Part shown: piece by piece, positions 7,943 to 15,800 of the stretch | Layout of the letters: every line of letters begins with the position of its first letter | How positions within the stretch are numbered: the first letter of the stretch is position 1 | From: Flavobacteriales bacterium | GTDB lineage: Bacteria; Bacteroidota; Bacteroidia; Flavobacteriales_F; PHOS-HE28 | NCBI GenBank assembly: GCA_016705545.1 | Contig: JADIYA010000008.1 | Span: forward strand, 123,562-187,561 | DNA length: 64,000 nucleotides | Direction: 5' to 3' | The notes under the pieces: model-generated | Told to the model about the DNA's origin: nothing | The model's input: only the letters and a program-made list of their open reading frames with translations | Databases searched by the model: none | Made by a program: the position numbers and the translations under genes

Positions 7943-8602
7943 CTACTGCACGTGGTAATCAACCAGTTGGTACCGGTAACCAGTAGTGCCTGCTGCGAAG
8001 TAGTCGTACCACTTCACGCGTCCGATGCCTTCCACCCAATAGTCGCGCGGGTACTTCCACGCGGGGATCACGGGGAACCCGCCGTAGGAGTAGCAAGTGC
8101 CCGTCATCAGGTACGACTGGAAGATTCCGGCGGGCACCGACACCGGCACCAATGCGGAGCCTACGCTGTAATGGATGGAGACCGTGCTCGGCGCGGGAAT
8201 GGAATCCACCCAGATGACCTGGCCGAGGTTGGTGGATGCGAAGAGCACCACACCGTAGCGGCCAAGCAGATAGTCAGCCGAGTCGCGCCAGTATTCGATT
8301 ATGCCCGAGACCACGCCGTTCGCAGCCAGCCGCACCACGCTCCACGTTTGGCCATCGAGCACGGTGTCGCCTGAGATGAAGAGGCTGTCGCGCCGGTAGT
8401 AGGTCGGGTCCGGCACGTCCATGGAATCCACGCGGTGGCGGTCGTACACCCAGTAATTGCCGCTGTCGAGCTGGCTGAAGGCCGATACGGAGAGGTGTGC
8501 GGGTGTTGTGTCCGGTGAAGGGCAGGCCGTTTCCTCCTCCTTGCGGCAGGCGGTGAGCAGCACGGCGGCGCACAGGGCGGGCAGGAACAGGGTGGTTCTC
8601 AT
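7943..8602 (-). CDS. Lipoprotein of unknown function
   Basis: 219 residues with a textbook lipoprotein signal, MRTTLFLPALCAAVLLTACR, the Cys followed by a charged KEEE spacer. The mature part is beta-rich with aromatic strands (GNYWVYDRHRVDSMD, YWVEGIGRVKWYDYF), similar to the many small Bacteroidota surface lipoproteins whose 'YW..GIG.v' motif near the C-terminus is recurrent. No enzymatic motif seen. The 196 nt between it and the convergent propeller gene contain nothing recognisable. Confidence 0.8.
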   Translation of the reverse strand: MRTTLFLPALCAAVLLTACRKEEETACPSPDTTPAHLSVSAFSQLDSGNYWVYDRHRVDSMDVPDPTYYRRDSLFISGDTVLDGQTWSVVRLAANGVVSGIIEYWRDSADYLLGRYGVVLFASTNLGQVIWVDSIPAPSTVSIHYSVGSALVPVSVPAGIFQSYLMTGTCYSYGGFPVIPAWKYPRDYWVEGIGRVKWYDYFAAGTTGYRYQLVDYHVQ

Positions 8603-8668
8603 GGTGGTTCGGTCGGGCGTTGAACGCTCGTGGTCCGCGCCTATTGCGGGGAACCGATGAAGGGCGCT

Positions 8669-8819
8669 TGACCCTCTCAGGGTATCCTACGCGACCTCCG
8701 CCAGGTCTGTTCTCCGTCGCGAGGCAGTTACTGCAAGGCTTTGCGAAGCAGTGCGAAGCAATGAGCGAACGACCCTGCGGCCCGCTGCTTCGCGGAGCCT
8801 CGCAGTGACAGCCGTGATC
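8669..8819 (+). repeat. Palindrome-ended intergenic repeat, copy D (longest)
   Basis: Starts GACCCTCTCAGGGTATCC, carries TCCGTCGCGAGGCAGTTACT and GGCTTTGCGAAGCAGTGCG, then ACGACCCTGCGGCCC and ends GACAGCCGTGATCA, an end also seen in copy A (TAGCCGTGATCA). It is about 40 bp longer than copy A, partly through an internal GCGAAGCA duplication. Fills most of the gap between the lipoprotein and reductase genes. Confidence 0.7.
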
Positions 8820-8889
8820 AATCGTTCAGCGCCGCCACGAAGGCGTCGGTCAGTGAGCCAAGGTGCCTCTCCGCCACTACTTTGGCGAA

Positions 8890-9426
8890 ATGCGATCGAC
8901 CTGTTCTGTGTTCTGTGGCGTCAGCCTCGATGGCTTCATTGCCCGTCCCGATGGTGCGCTGGACTTCCTGGAAGGCGATGGCACAGCCGAAATGGGCGAT
9001 CATGGCTACGAGGCCTTCATCGCTGGCGTCGATGCGATCGTGATGGGCCGCCACACCTTCGAGGTGGTGCTGGGCTTCGGGCAGTGGCCCTACACGAAGA
9101 AGGTCTTCGTGCTCAGCAGTGGGAACGTGGACCTCTCAGTTGCTCGGCAGCGCGGCGCCGATGTGGAGCTGCTGCATGCATCTCCCGAGGAGGTGGTGCA
9201 TCAGCTGGCCGCGCGGGGCTGCAAGCACCTGTACATCGATGGCGGCGCCACCGTGCAGCGCTTCCTCCGCGCCGGGCTGATCGACCGCCTCATCGTCACG
9301 CACGTGCCCGTGCTCATCGGCCAGGGCATCCCGTTATTCGGTCCATTGGAGAAGGACATCCGCTGGAAGCTGGTTGCCAGCCGGAGCTTCCCGGGCGGAT
9401 TGGTGCAGAGCGAGTACGCCCGGTAG
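8890..9426 (+). CDS. Dihydrofolate reductase / RibD C-terminal domain family protein
   Basis: A cytoplasmic NAD(P)H-dependent reductase-fold protein. The N-terminus SVFCGVSLDGFIARPDG matches the family's first strand and loop, followed by DAIVMGRHTFEVVLGF and the C-terminal IDGGATVQRFLRAGLIDRL and GQGIPLFG motifs. Start chosen at MRSTCS because the family begins just before the conserved 'SLDGF'; an upstream in-frame Met (8863) adds nine residues with no family counterpart. The physiological substrate of these stand-alone RibD_C proteins is generally unknown; no riboflavin genes are nearby. Confidence 0.88.
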   Translation: MRSTCSVFCGVSLDGFIARPDGALDFLEGDGTAEMGDHGYEAFIAGVDAIVMGRHTFEVVLGFGQWPYTKKVFVLSSGNVDLSVARQRGADVELLHASPEEVVHQLAARGCKHLYIDGGATVQRFLRAGLIDRLIVTHVPVLIGQGIPLFGPLEKDIRWKLVASRSFPGGLVQSEYAR

Positions 9427-9468
9427 CGGCGCGCGCTGCCTTCCGCCACGATCCCGAACTTCGGCCCG

Positions 9469-9936
9469 ATGGCCAAGGCAGCTGACTTGCGCAGATCCGG
9501 TTTCTGGACCACCGTGGTGCTCTATGGCTTGGCACTGGCCGGGCTGGTCTTCTTCCTGAAGTACATCGAGTACCGCTTCTGGGTCCGCGACCTTCGGATG
9601 GAGGTGTACGTGGGCGTGGTGGCCGTGCTGTTCACGGCATTGGGCATCTGGGTGGGCAAGAAGCTGCTGGAGGGCCGGCCGGCCGATGCGCCGCCCGCTC
9701 CTCCCCCTCCTCCAGGACCGAACCAGGCGGTCATCGCCGATCTAGGGATCAGTGCGCGCGAGCTGGAGGTGCTCGGGCTCATGGCCAAGGGTTGCTCCAA
9801 CCAGGAGATCGCCGATCAGCTCTTCATCTCCCTGCCCACGGTGAAGTCGCACTCCTCGAACCTCTTCGTGAAGCTGGATGTGGGCAGGCGCACCCAGGCC
9901 GTGCACAAAGCCAAAGAGCTCGGCATCCTGCCATGA
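9469..9936 (+). CDS. Membrane-tethered LuxR-type transcriptional regulator
   Basis: 155 residues: two membrane helices (about residues 12-30 and 43-62), a Pro-rich linker (APPPPPG), then a LuxR/FixJ helix-turn-helix domain (ISARELEVLGLMAKGCSNQE, then LPTVKSHSSNLFVKL). There is no receiver domain, so it is an inner-membrane-anchored DNA-binding protein rather than a response regulator. It lies 109 nt upstream of a DUF4199 membrane protein on the same strand, a pairing I associate with Bacteroidota, which suggests the two act together. Confidence 0.88.
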   Translation: MAKAADLRRSGFWTTVVLYGLALAGLVFFLKYIEYRFWVRDLRMEVYVGVVAVLFTALGIWVGKKLLEGRPADAPPAPPPPPGPNQAVIADLGISARELEVLGLMAKGCSNQEIADQLFISLPTVKSHSSNLFVKLDVGRRTQAVHKAKELGILP

Positions 9937-10045
9937 ACCGGTCAGACCGAAGTATGGATCTTCGCCTCAACCAGCCGGATTCATACCAAAGGATGAGGGC
10001 CGGACGCCGCCACCAGCCGTGCTTCGCAGCCACAACACAAAACCC

Positions 10046-10573
10046 ATGAACAAGACAGTCCTCACCTACGGGATCATCGCCGGCCTCATCGTCACGGTCA
10101 TGATGTGGCTCACCCTCGGCAGCGGCGAGCACGACTTCGACAACGGACTCTGGATCGGGTACACTACCATGGTCGTGGCCTTCAGCACCATCTTCTTCGC
10201 CGTGAAGTCCTTCCGCGATAAGCAGAACAACGGAGCCATCGGCTTCGGCAAGGCTTTCCTGATCGGGCTGTACATCACGCTCATCGCCTCCACCATGTAC
10301 GTGGCTTCCTGGATGGTGCTCAGCGCCACCACCGGACAGGAATTCATGACCGAGTACTATGAGCACGAGAAGGCCAAGATGGAGAGCAGCGGCATGCCCG
10401 CTCCGGAAGTGGAGGCCAAGCTGAAGGAGATGGAGGATATGATGGAACTCTACAACAACAATCCCGTGTTCAAGGCCGGGATCACCTACACGGAGATCCT
10501 GCCGATCGGACTGTTGATCAGCCTTGTCTGCGCGGGCTTGCTGAAGCGACGGAGCGCTGCGCAGGCCGGGTGA
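10046..10573 (+). CDS. DUF4199 family membrane protein
   Basis: Starts MNKTVLTYGIIAGLIVTVMM, the usual opening of DUF4199 proteins. Membrane helices lie at about residues 5-22, 35-53, 69-90 and 148-165, with a charged soluble loop (EYYEHEKAKMESSG...EMEDMMELY) between the third and fourth. Function unknown. Downstream, 10574-10852 is non-coding with nothing recognised. The neighbouring tethered LuxR protein is the likely functional partner. Confidence 0.9.
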   Translation: MNKTVLTYGIIAGLIVTVMMWLTLGSGEHDFDNGLWIGYTTMVVAFSTIFFAVKSFRDKQNNGAIGFGKAFLIGLYITLIASTMYVASWMVLSATTGQEFMTEYYEHEKAKMESSGMPAPEVEAKLKEMEDMMELYNNNPVFKAGITYTEILPIGLLISLVCAGLLKRRSAAQAG

Positions 10574-10870
10574 GGAGCGGCGATTGATGCAGGCACGGCG
10601 CAGTGGCTCATCCAGCCAGGCATCACCGATTCCTGCATCAGCCTGTCGATGAGCAGCACCTCAACGAGCACCTCACCTGTGCGCAGGCGCACAAACGCGG
10701 ATGCACGCTTCGGGGCCTGCAAGGGCCCGGTATTCCATAAAGGACCGGTGGGTCTGCTGGATGAATGCTTGCGCCGACCAGGGCTGCGGTTCACCTGAAG
10801 CGTTAAAGACTGCCATTGCCGGCCAGCTGCGGCCAACGGCATCTTAACCTAGATGCCTATTGCTGGAAGC

Positions 10871-11158
10871 ATGCGCGTGAAAAGCTCGGTTCTCCTGGTC
10901 CTGGTATTGGTGTTCCTGCTGTGCTCGTTCCACCATGAGACAGCCCCGGCCTTCCACGCGCAACGCTCAGCGAATGCGGATGGTGATCCGCTCGAATTCG
11001 ACATCGTGCAGCGCACCTGCGCGCTGGAGGTGGTGATGGAGGCACTGGCCCTGGACCGGGAACACTTCGTCAACGAACGCGACGATAGCTTGATGCCGGT
11101 GCCATTGGATGCACAGCCGGTCGGCGCCCAGCTGGCCTGCCTGCCGCCTCCACGGTAG
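10871..11158 (+). CDS. Small secreted or single-TM hypothetical protein
   Basis: About 95 residues from MRVKSSVLLVLVLVFLLCSF, a clear signal peptide or N-terminal membrane helix, then a short hydrophilic mature part (DPLEFDIVQRTCALEVVMEA). An upstream in-frame Met at 10853 is less likely because the signal starts later. The C-terminus (QLACLPPPR) has no T9SS features. No homology recognised. It converges with the next gene across 28 nt. Confidence 0.45.
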   Translation: MRVKSSVLLVLVLVFLLCSFHHETAPAFHAQRSANADGDPLEFDIVQRTCALEVVMEALALDREHFVNERDDSLMPVPLDAQPVGAQLACLPPPR

Positions 11159-11186
11159 ATGTGGCTATGCCGGCCGCAGATCCAGC

Positions 11187-11582
11187 TCAGCCCAACAAGC
11201 CCCGCATCTTCGCCATCAACCAAGGAGCCATCGCCGTCACGATCGGCACCAGCACCCAGATGCGGCCCTGCGCAATATTGTAGTCGTAGAGCAACTCGCT
11301 CCATGGCTTCTTGAAGAGGAAATGCCCGGCGCCGAACTCGAAGCCGAGCGTCATCAGCAGCCAGAGCAACCCAATGCTCCAAGCCTCTTGCGCAGAGGTC
11401 GGCCCCAGCCAGCGGATGCTGGCCCATGTCGCCACGAGGATCAGTGCGCATAGCATCACCGTGCTGATGACGAGCCCCATGGTAAGACCCGTCTGCGGGA
11501 TGATGAGCTTGATGCGCACGGTCCCGTTCAGGATGGCGAGCACCATGAGCACGAACCAGAGGAGGATGGCTTTCCACCACAT
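11187..11582 (-). CDS. Four-TM integral membrane protein, unknown
   Basis: 131 residues starting at MWWKAILLWFVLMVLAILNG; the frame remains open upstream to 11687 but the extra N-terminus has no hydrophobic start or good family sense. Four hydrophobic segments and short loops (AGHFLFKKPWSELLYDYNI between helices 3 and 4) fit a small inner-membrane protein with both ends inside. The family is not recognised with certainty; it resembles small conserved membrane proteins of the DUF (YjdF/VanZ-like size) class. Confidence 0.7.
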   Translation of the reverse strand: MWWKAILLWFVLMVLAILNGTVRIKLIIPQTGLTMGLVISTVMLCALILVATWASIRWLGPTSAQEAWSIGLLWLLMTLGFEFGAGHFLFKKPWSELLYDYNIAQGRIWVLVPIVTAMAPWLMAKMRGLLG

Positions 11583-11714
11583 GCCGGGATGTTTTATGCA
11601 AGGTGATGACAATGCGGTGCAGCTGAACTGACACACATCAATCTGCCATACTGATCGCAGAGCGGGGTTGATCATCGACGCAACCAATGGGTTGAGGATG
11701 GCCGCCGTATCAGT

Positions 11715-12872
11715 TCAGGGACTTCCCCACGGCCCACCGCGCGTCACGTTCGCGAACTCGGTCCCATTGAAGCGGAACAACCCGCCGCTGAAGCCGAACC
11801 ACAGCGTTCCGCGGCTATCCTCCAGCACCGCCTGCACACCGAAGTTCTGGATCAGGTGCGGGCGCTCCGTGCGATCGAAGAGCGTGAAGCTGTTGCCACC
11901 GTTGCTGAGCGAAGTCGAAGGGTCATAGCGGTAGGCGCCCACACCCACCGAGCAGACCCACACCTTCCCTGACCGCTCGGCGAACACCATGTAAACGTCG
12001 CTGTCCGTGAGCCCCTTCACATCGGCGAAGCGCGTGAAGGTCCGGCCATCGTAGCGCGCCACGCCCCCCTCCTTGATCGGCGGAAAGTCAGAAGTGATGG
12101 ACCCGAACCATAGGTTGCCTTGGGCATCCTCCACGATGCGCGTGACGTTGTTGCTGCACAAGCCATCCATCTTCGTGAAGTGCGTGAAGCGTTCGCCACC
12201 TTCAATGAGCGGCGCCGAAGGGTCATACTTCGTCGCGCCGTATCCATCGCGTCCGAACCAGATGTTCCCCTTGCTGTCCTCCATCAGTGCCCACACTTTG
12301 CCTGCCACCCACTTGTGTGAAGGTTCCTTGATCGCTGGGGTGGGAATGTTGAAGGGCTGGAAGCGCTTGCCATCAAAACGGAATGCGCCATCGTTGGTGC
12401 CGGCCCACAAGGTGCCGTTGCGGTCCACGAGCAGCACGCATCCCGCACCGTGCAATCCTTCGAGTGTCTTGAAGGCCGTGAACGTGGTGCCATCGTAGCG
12501 TGTAGCACCATCGTGCGAACCGATCCAGATGTGGCCTTGCGTGTCCTCTACGATGCTGCACGCCACCATGTCTGCCAGGCCATGCTCCGTGGTGAAGTAG
12601 GTCAACCGTTCACCTTGAACGACCATCGGCGTTGGTGCGTACCGGATCACGCCATCGCCCACCGTGCCGAACCAGAGGTTGCCCTTGCTGTCCTCGAAGG
12701 CCGCTACGATGTAGGCGCTGAGCTGGGTGGTGTCCAGAGGTGCAACCACCTGTGCTGGTGGAACCACGCGCCGGGCGTCTGCCGTCGGTCCTTGGGGCTG
12801 TGCATTGCACGAAGCCATGACCAGCGTGCAACCGATGGAGGCTGGCGTGAATAGAGATCGGGGATTGAACAT
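11715..12872 (-). CDS. Two-component regulator propeller-domain lipoprotein
   Basis: Start at MFNPRSLFTPASIGCTLVMA, a lipoprotein signal with lipobox Cys (VMASC). The rest is repeated units with the Reg_prop pattern 'VEDTQGHIWIGSHDGATRYD' and 'EDSRGTLWFGFSGGLFRFNG', about 7-8 copies, forming a beta-propeller like the periplasmic sensor part of hybrid two-component systems. No kinase or DNA-binding part follows, so it is a stand-alone surface or periplasmic propeller. It lies downstream of the M60 metallopeptidase gene on the same strand, 91 nt away. Confidence 0.85.
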   Translation of the reverse strand: MFNPRSLFTPASIGCTLVMASCNAQPQGPTADARRVVPPAQVVAPLDTTQLSAYIVAAFEDSKGNLWFGTVGDGVIRYAPTPMVVQGERLTYFTTEHGLADMVACSIVEDTQGHIWIGSHDGATRYDGTTFTAFKTLEGLHGAGCVLLVDRNGTLWAGTNDGAFRFDGKRFQPFNIPTPAIKEPSHKWVAGKVWALMEDSKGNIWFGRDGYGATKYDPSAPLIEGGERFTHFTKMDGLCSNNVTRIVEDAQGNLWFGSITSDFPPIKEGGVARYDGRTFTRFADVKGLTDSDVYMVFAERSGKVWVCSVGVGAYRYDPSTSLSNGGNSFTLFDRTERPHLIQNFGVQAVLEDSRGTLWFGFSGGLFRFNGTEFANVTRGGPWGSP

Positions 12873-12963
12873 GCGTTGGAGCGGAAACACAACAAGGTAG
12901 GGTGGCGGATGTCGCGTGCCGAGGGTCGTCCGCACAGGGCAGCGGGCAGACCACTGCTCCGTC

Positions 12964-15438
12964 CTAATCCGTCTTCACCAGCTTGAAGAACACCTGGTCG
13001 CTGCCCGTATCAAAGCGCACGGTGTACACCCCCGGGACCTCATCCAACTCGAAGCGATGGACAGGGCCGCGGATATTCTCCTGGCGAAAGACCACCCTGC
13101 CATGCACGTCAACGATTTCCAAGTGGACGGGCGCGGAATAGGTGCTATGGACAGTGACCTGGCCGCTGGTCGGATTCGGGGCCACCGCAATGGTGGGCTC
13201 TGCGGCCTCTTCCATACCACTAGTTAAGCAAGCGCCGTAGATGTCAAGTAAGTAGTCGATCTGCGCTTGCATGGCGCCGTGATAGTCCAGCGCATCGTAT
13301 TCGGCGAGGTACACCTCGTAGCGCCCGGTCCCGAAAGCGCTTTGATTGTCGAGGTCATCCAGCCAGGCCTGCAGGTCAGCGCCGGTCTCCGGGATCAACG
13401 TCTTGTAGTACTGAAGCATCTCGCACAGCTGCTGGCTGAAGCCATAGTCGGTTTCCAATTCCAGTGCCAGCGCAGGAGAAGGGGCCAGGCCCCAGAAGTG
13501 GAAGAGCGGTGACATGTTCACGCCCATCGCATCCGAGGCCGCTTCGATGATCTCATCGGACTCTTTGAAGATATCGTCCCAAACGCCCGGGTTGATGAGG
13601 TCCTGCTGATAGAACACGTTGTTCATGCCGTGGAAGGAGGCCCACCCGAATTGCTTGGCCATCTCCACGTACTTGGCATGCCCGCGGTGCTGGTAACGCA
13701 ATTCATCGCAGATGTCGGCCGGCAGGAGCGGGTCACAGGACATGTTCACGTTGTTCCTGAAGTTGTGGCTCACCATCCAGTCCACGGCCGCCTGGTCCAG
13801 CGTGAGCAGCTGGAATTCCGAATGCTTGAACGCTTCATCCAGCGGCACACCGTAAAGCTCATTGAAGACATGGACCGCATAGATGTTGACGAGGGTCTCC
13901 CGTTCCGTGGTCATTTTCGGGTGGGCGGCCGCATGTCCCAACTCGTGGAAGGTGGTGCTCAGGGCAGAAAGCTGCGGGTTCGGGCTGAGCACGCGCGTGG
14001 GGTAATACCCCGTGCCGCCCAAGGGACCAAAGGGAGCATAGAACTCCCCGATCACCTGCGGATAGCCGATCCCGAATGCGCCAACGGGCAGCTTCGTGTC
14101 CACGGAGAAATACTCCGCCTTGCTCCGTGCTTCGGCCGGTCGTCCGCCCATGTAGTTGTACGCATCCATGATGGCGTTCCACTGCGTCAGCAGGGACGTC
14201 GGATCTAACAGGCCCTGAACATGCGTCCACGGCAAGGTCATCATGAATTTGTCCGCTTCCATGTCCACCCATTCGGTGGTATGCGCGGCGAGTGCGGCCT
14301 GCCACTCGGCCACCGGGGTCAAGTGATCGGTGCGCATGGAGAAGTAGGGAGACCGCACCGCCTGATCGATGACGACGTCGAACCAGCCGAGTGCCGAGGG
14401 TTCCGGCACCTTGATGTAGATGCATCCGCCCAGCGGGCTGATGATCTGCGTGCTGATCGCATCCAGCGGAAAGTCGCACGTGATCCGGCTGAGGCGATTC
14501 GTCCAGGTGGGCGTGATGTCCGCGTCCTGCGTGCCGATCTGGGCCATCAGCCCGGCCCCGACCAGTCCGGCGGGAATGGTGATCGTCACGATCTCTCCGG
14601 GTGCGGCATAATAGCCCGTGGGCCGTTTGGCGGGATCCAGGTCGAAGGCCGTGATGGCTGCAGGAATGTGCACATGGGTCCCGTTGATGGGCACGACTGC
14701 ATTCGCGATCCGGGGCGCATCCGGATCGACGGGTCCGGGAAAGACGGACGAAAAGGCGAAGACGACACCTTCCATGGCTGCGATGGTGCCATCGGTCAAC
14801 TGGGCATCGAGGATGTACTGCTCGAATTCGATCAGCAGTCGTGTCTCAGGGGCCAGGGTGCTGATGTTCACGGGTTGCCGGTTCTCGAAGATCACCGGGT
14901 AGTTGGTCTCGTACTCTGTGATGTAGGTCAGGACCTCGTCCCGGATGGCAAGGAACACATCGGTGTATCCGAGGAGAATGATCTCGGAAACATAGGCCTC
15001 GCGCTGCACGAGGCTCAGCGGAATCGAATTGTCCACGTGGGCGATCATCGCCTGCAGCGCGGTGAGGATCCCCGCGGTGTCCACCGGGCAATTGAATTGT
15101 TCCGTGGCTTGCTCGGTGAACTGTCCGCCCTCATCCATGATAACCCCATCGAAGGTCAGTGTGTAAGAACCCTGACCGTAGCCGCAGCAGATGCCATCGC
15201 CATAGGTATCGTAGATCTCGAAGACCATGCACGCGGTCGTATCCACGCACACCGTATCGCTGTTGATGCCGCCGGTGGCGACCAACACGTTGTCCGCGAA
15301 CAACTCCCAACTCGTTTCATTCGGGTAATTGTCCGGAACGATCGTGACGATGGCCTCCGTTTGTCCGACGGGACATTGGGCAAGTGCCACGAAGGGGCAG
15401 CACAGCGCAGCGAGCACGAAAAGGCAAGTACGGGTCAT
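12964..15438 (-). CDS. Secreted M60-like metallopeptidase with T9SS sorting domain
   Basis: 824 residues beginning at signal peptide MTRTCLFVLAALCCPFVALA. Near residue 497 is a zinc-peptidase motif, TTFHELGHAAAHPKMTTE, followed by ETLVNIYAVHVFNE; the HExxH plus downstream Glu pattern matches the M60/enhancin-like gluzincins, which attack O-glycosylated proteins such as mucins. The N-terminal ~120 residues form a disulfide-containing beta domain (WELFADNVLVATGG, YGDGICCGYGQGSY). The last ~80 residues are a type A T9SS sorting domain (VAPNPTSGQVTVHS ... FFKLVKTD). Predicted secreted or surface-attached glycoprotease. The actual substrate is not inferable from sequence. Confidence 0.88.
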   Translation of the reverse strand: MTRTCLFVLAALCCPFVALAQCPVGQTEAIVTIVPDNYPNETSWELFADNVLVATGGINSDTVCVDTTACMVFEIYDTYGDGICCGYGQGSYTLTFDGVIMDEGGQFTEQATEQFNCPVDTAGILTALQAMIAHVDNSIPLSLVQREAYVSEIILLGYTDVFLAIRDEVLTYITEYETNYPVIFENRQPVNISTLAPETRLLIEFEQYILDAQLTDGTIAAMEGVVFAFSSVFPGPVDPDAPRIANAVVPINGTHVHIPAAITAFDLDPAKRPTGYYAAPGEIVTITIPAGLVGAGLMAQIGTQDADITPTWTNRLSRITCDFPLDAISTQIISPLGGCIYIKVPEPSALGWFDVVIDQAVRSPYFSMRTDHLTPVAEWQAALAAHTTEWVDMEADKFMMTLPWTHVQGLLDPTSLLTQWNAIMDAYNYMGGRPAEARSKAEYFSVDTKLPVGAFGIGYPQVIGEFYAPFGPLGGTGYYPTRVLSPNPQLSALSTTFHELGHAAAHPKMTTERETLVNIYAVHVFNELYGVPLDEAFKHSEFQLLTLDQAAVDWMVSHNFRNNVNMSCDPLLPADICDELRYQHRGHAKYVEMAKQFGWASFHGMNNVFYQQDLINPGVWDDIFKESDEIIEAASDAMGVNMSPLFHFWGLAPSPALALELETDYGFSQQLCEMLQYYKTLIPETGADLQAWLDDLDNQSAFGTGRYEVYLAEYDALDYHGAMQAQIDYLLDIYGACLTSGMEEAAEPTIAVAPNPTSGQVTVHSTYSAPVHLEIVDVHGRVVFRQENIRGPVHRFELDEVPGVYTVRFDTGSDQVFFKLVKTD

Positions 15439-15590
15439 GATCCAGGTGTTGGCCCACTTGGGGCGATATGGTACACCAAGGATAGCGGAAAGGACCCACA
15501 TGCCGGCGGTCGTCCGCCATCGCTTCGCAACCCCTCGCAAGCAGCGGACAGGCCTTATGTGGCAGGAGGAATAGACCTGGAACTGGTTCG

Positions 15591-15800
15591 GGTATACTCA
15601 CGCCTTCGCTACCACTTCCCCCGCCTCCCGCAAATGCGTCTTCCGCGCCTTCCTGATCCTACAGCTCACCACCTTGTACTCAGGGCACATGGCCAGTGAA
15701 TCGCTCACGCTGCAGCTTCGACGCGAAGCGGCGGAGCGGGTGATGATGTTGAGCATGATCTCCGGGAAGTGGAAGGTGCTGCTGAGGATGCCGGGGGCTT
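15591..15800 (-). pseudogene. Displaced duplicate of the formate dehydrogenase 3' end
   Basis: Read on the minus strand it gives PGILSSTFHFPEIMLNIIT, an insert RSAASRRSC, then SVSDSLAMCPEYKVVSC and RIRKARKTHLREAGEVV before a stop. This is the C-terminus of the formate dehydrogenase encoded at 17433-20335, with about a dozen scattered, mostly synonymous substitutions, one 24-nt insertion and a late one-base shift. The inserted bases include a 6-bp inverted repeat, GCTTCG (15715-15720) and CGAAGC (15724-15729). It has no gene body. It abuts the stop codon of the T9SS gene at 15800, so that gene sits between the two copies of the tail, exactly as at carB. Confidence 0.92.

Noticed and set aside
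10486..10842. 118-codon minus-strand ORF after the DUF4199 gene
   Set aside because: Overlaps the end of DUF4199 antisense and has no domain; the intergenic part shows no recognisable homology in any frame.
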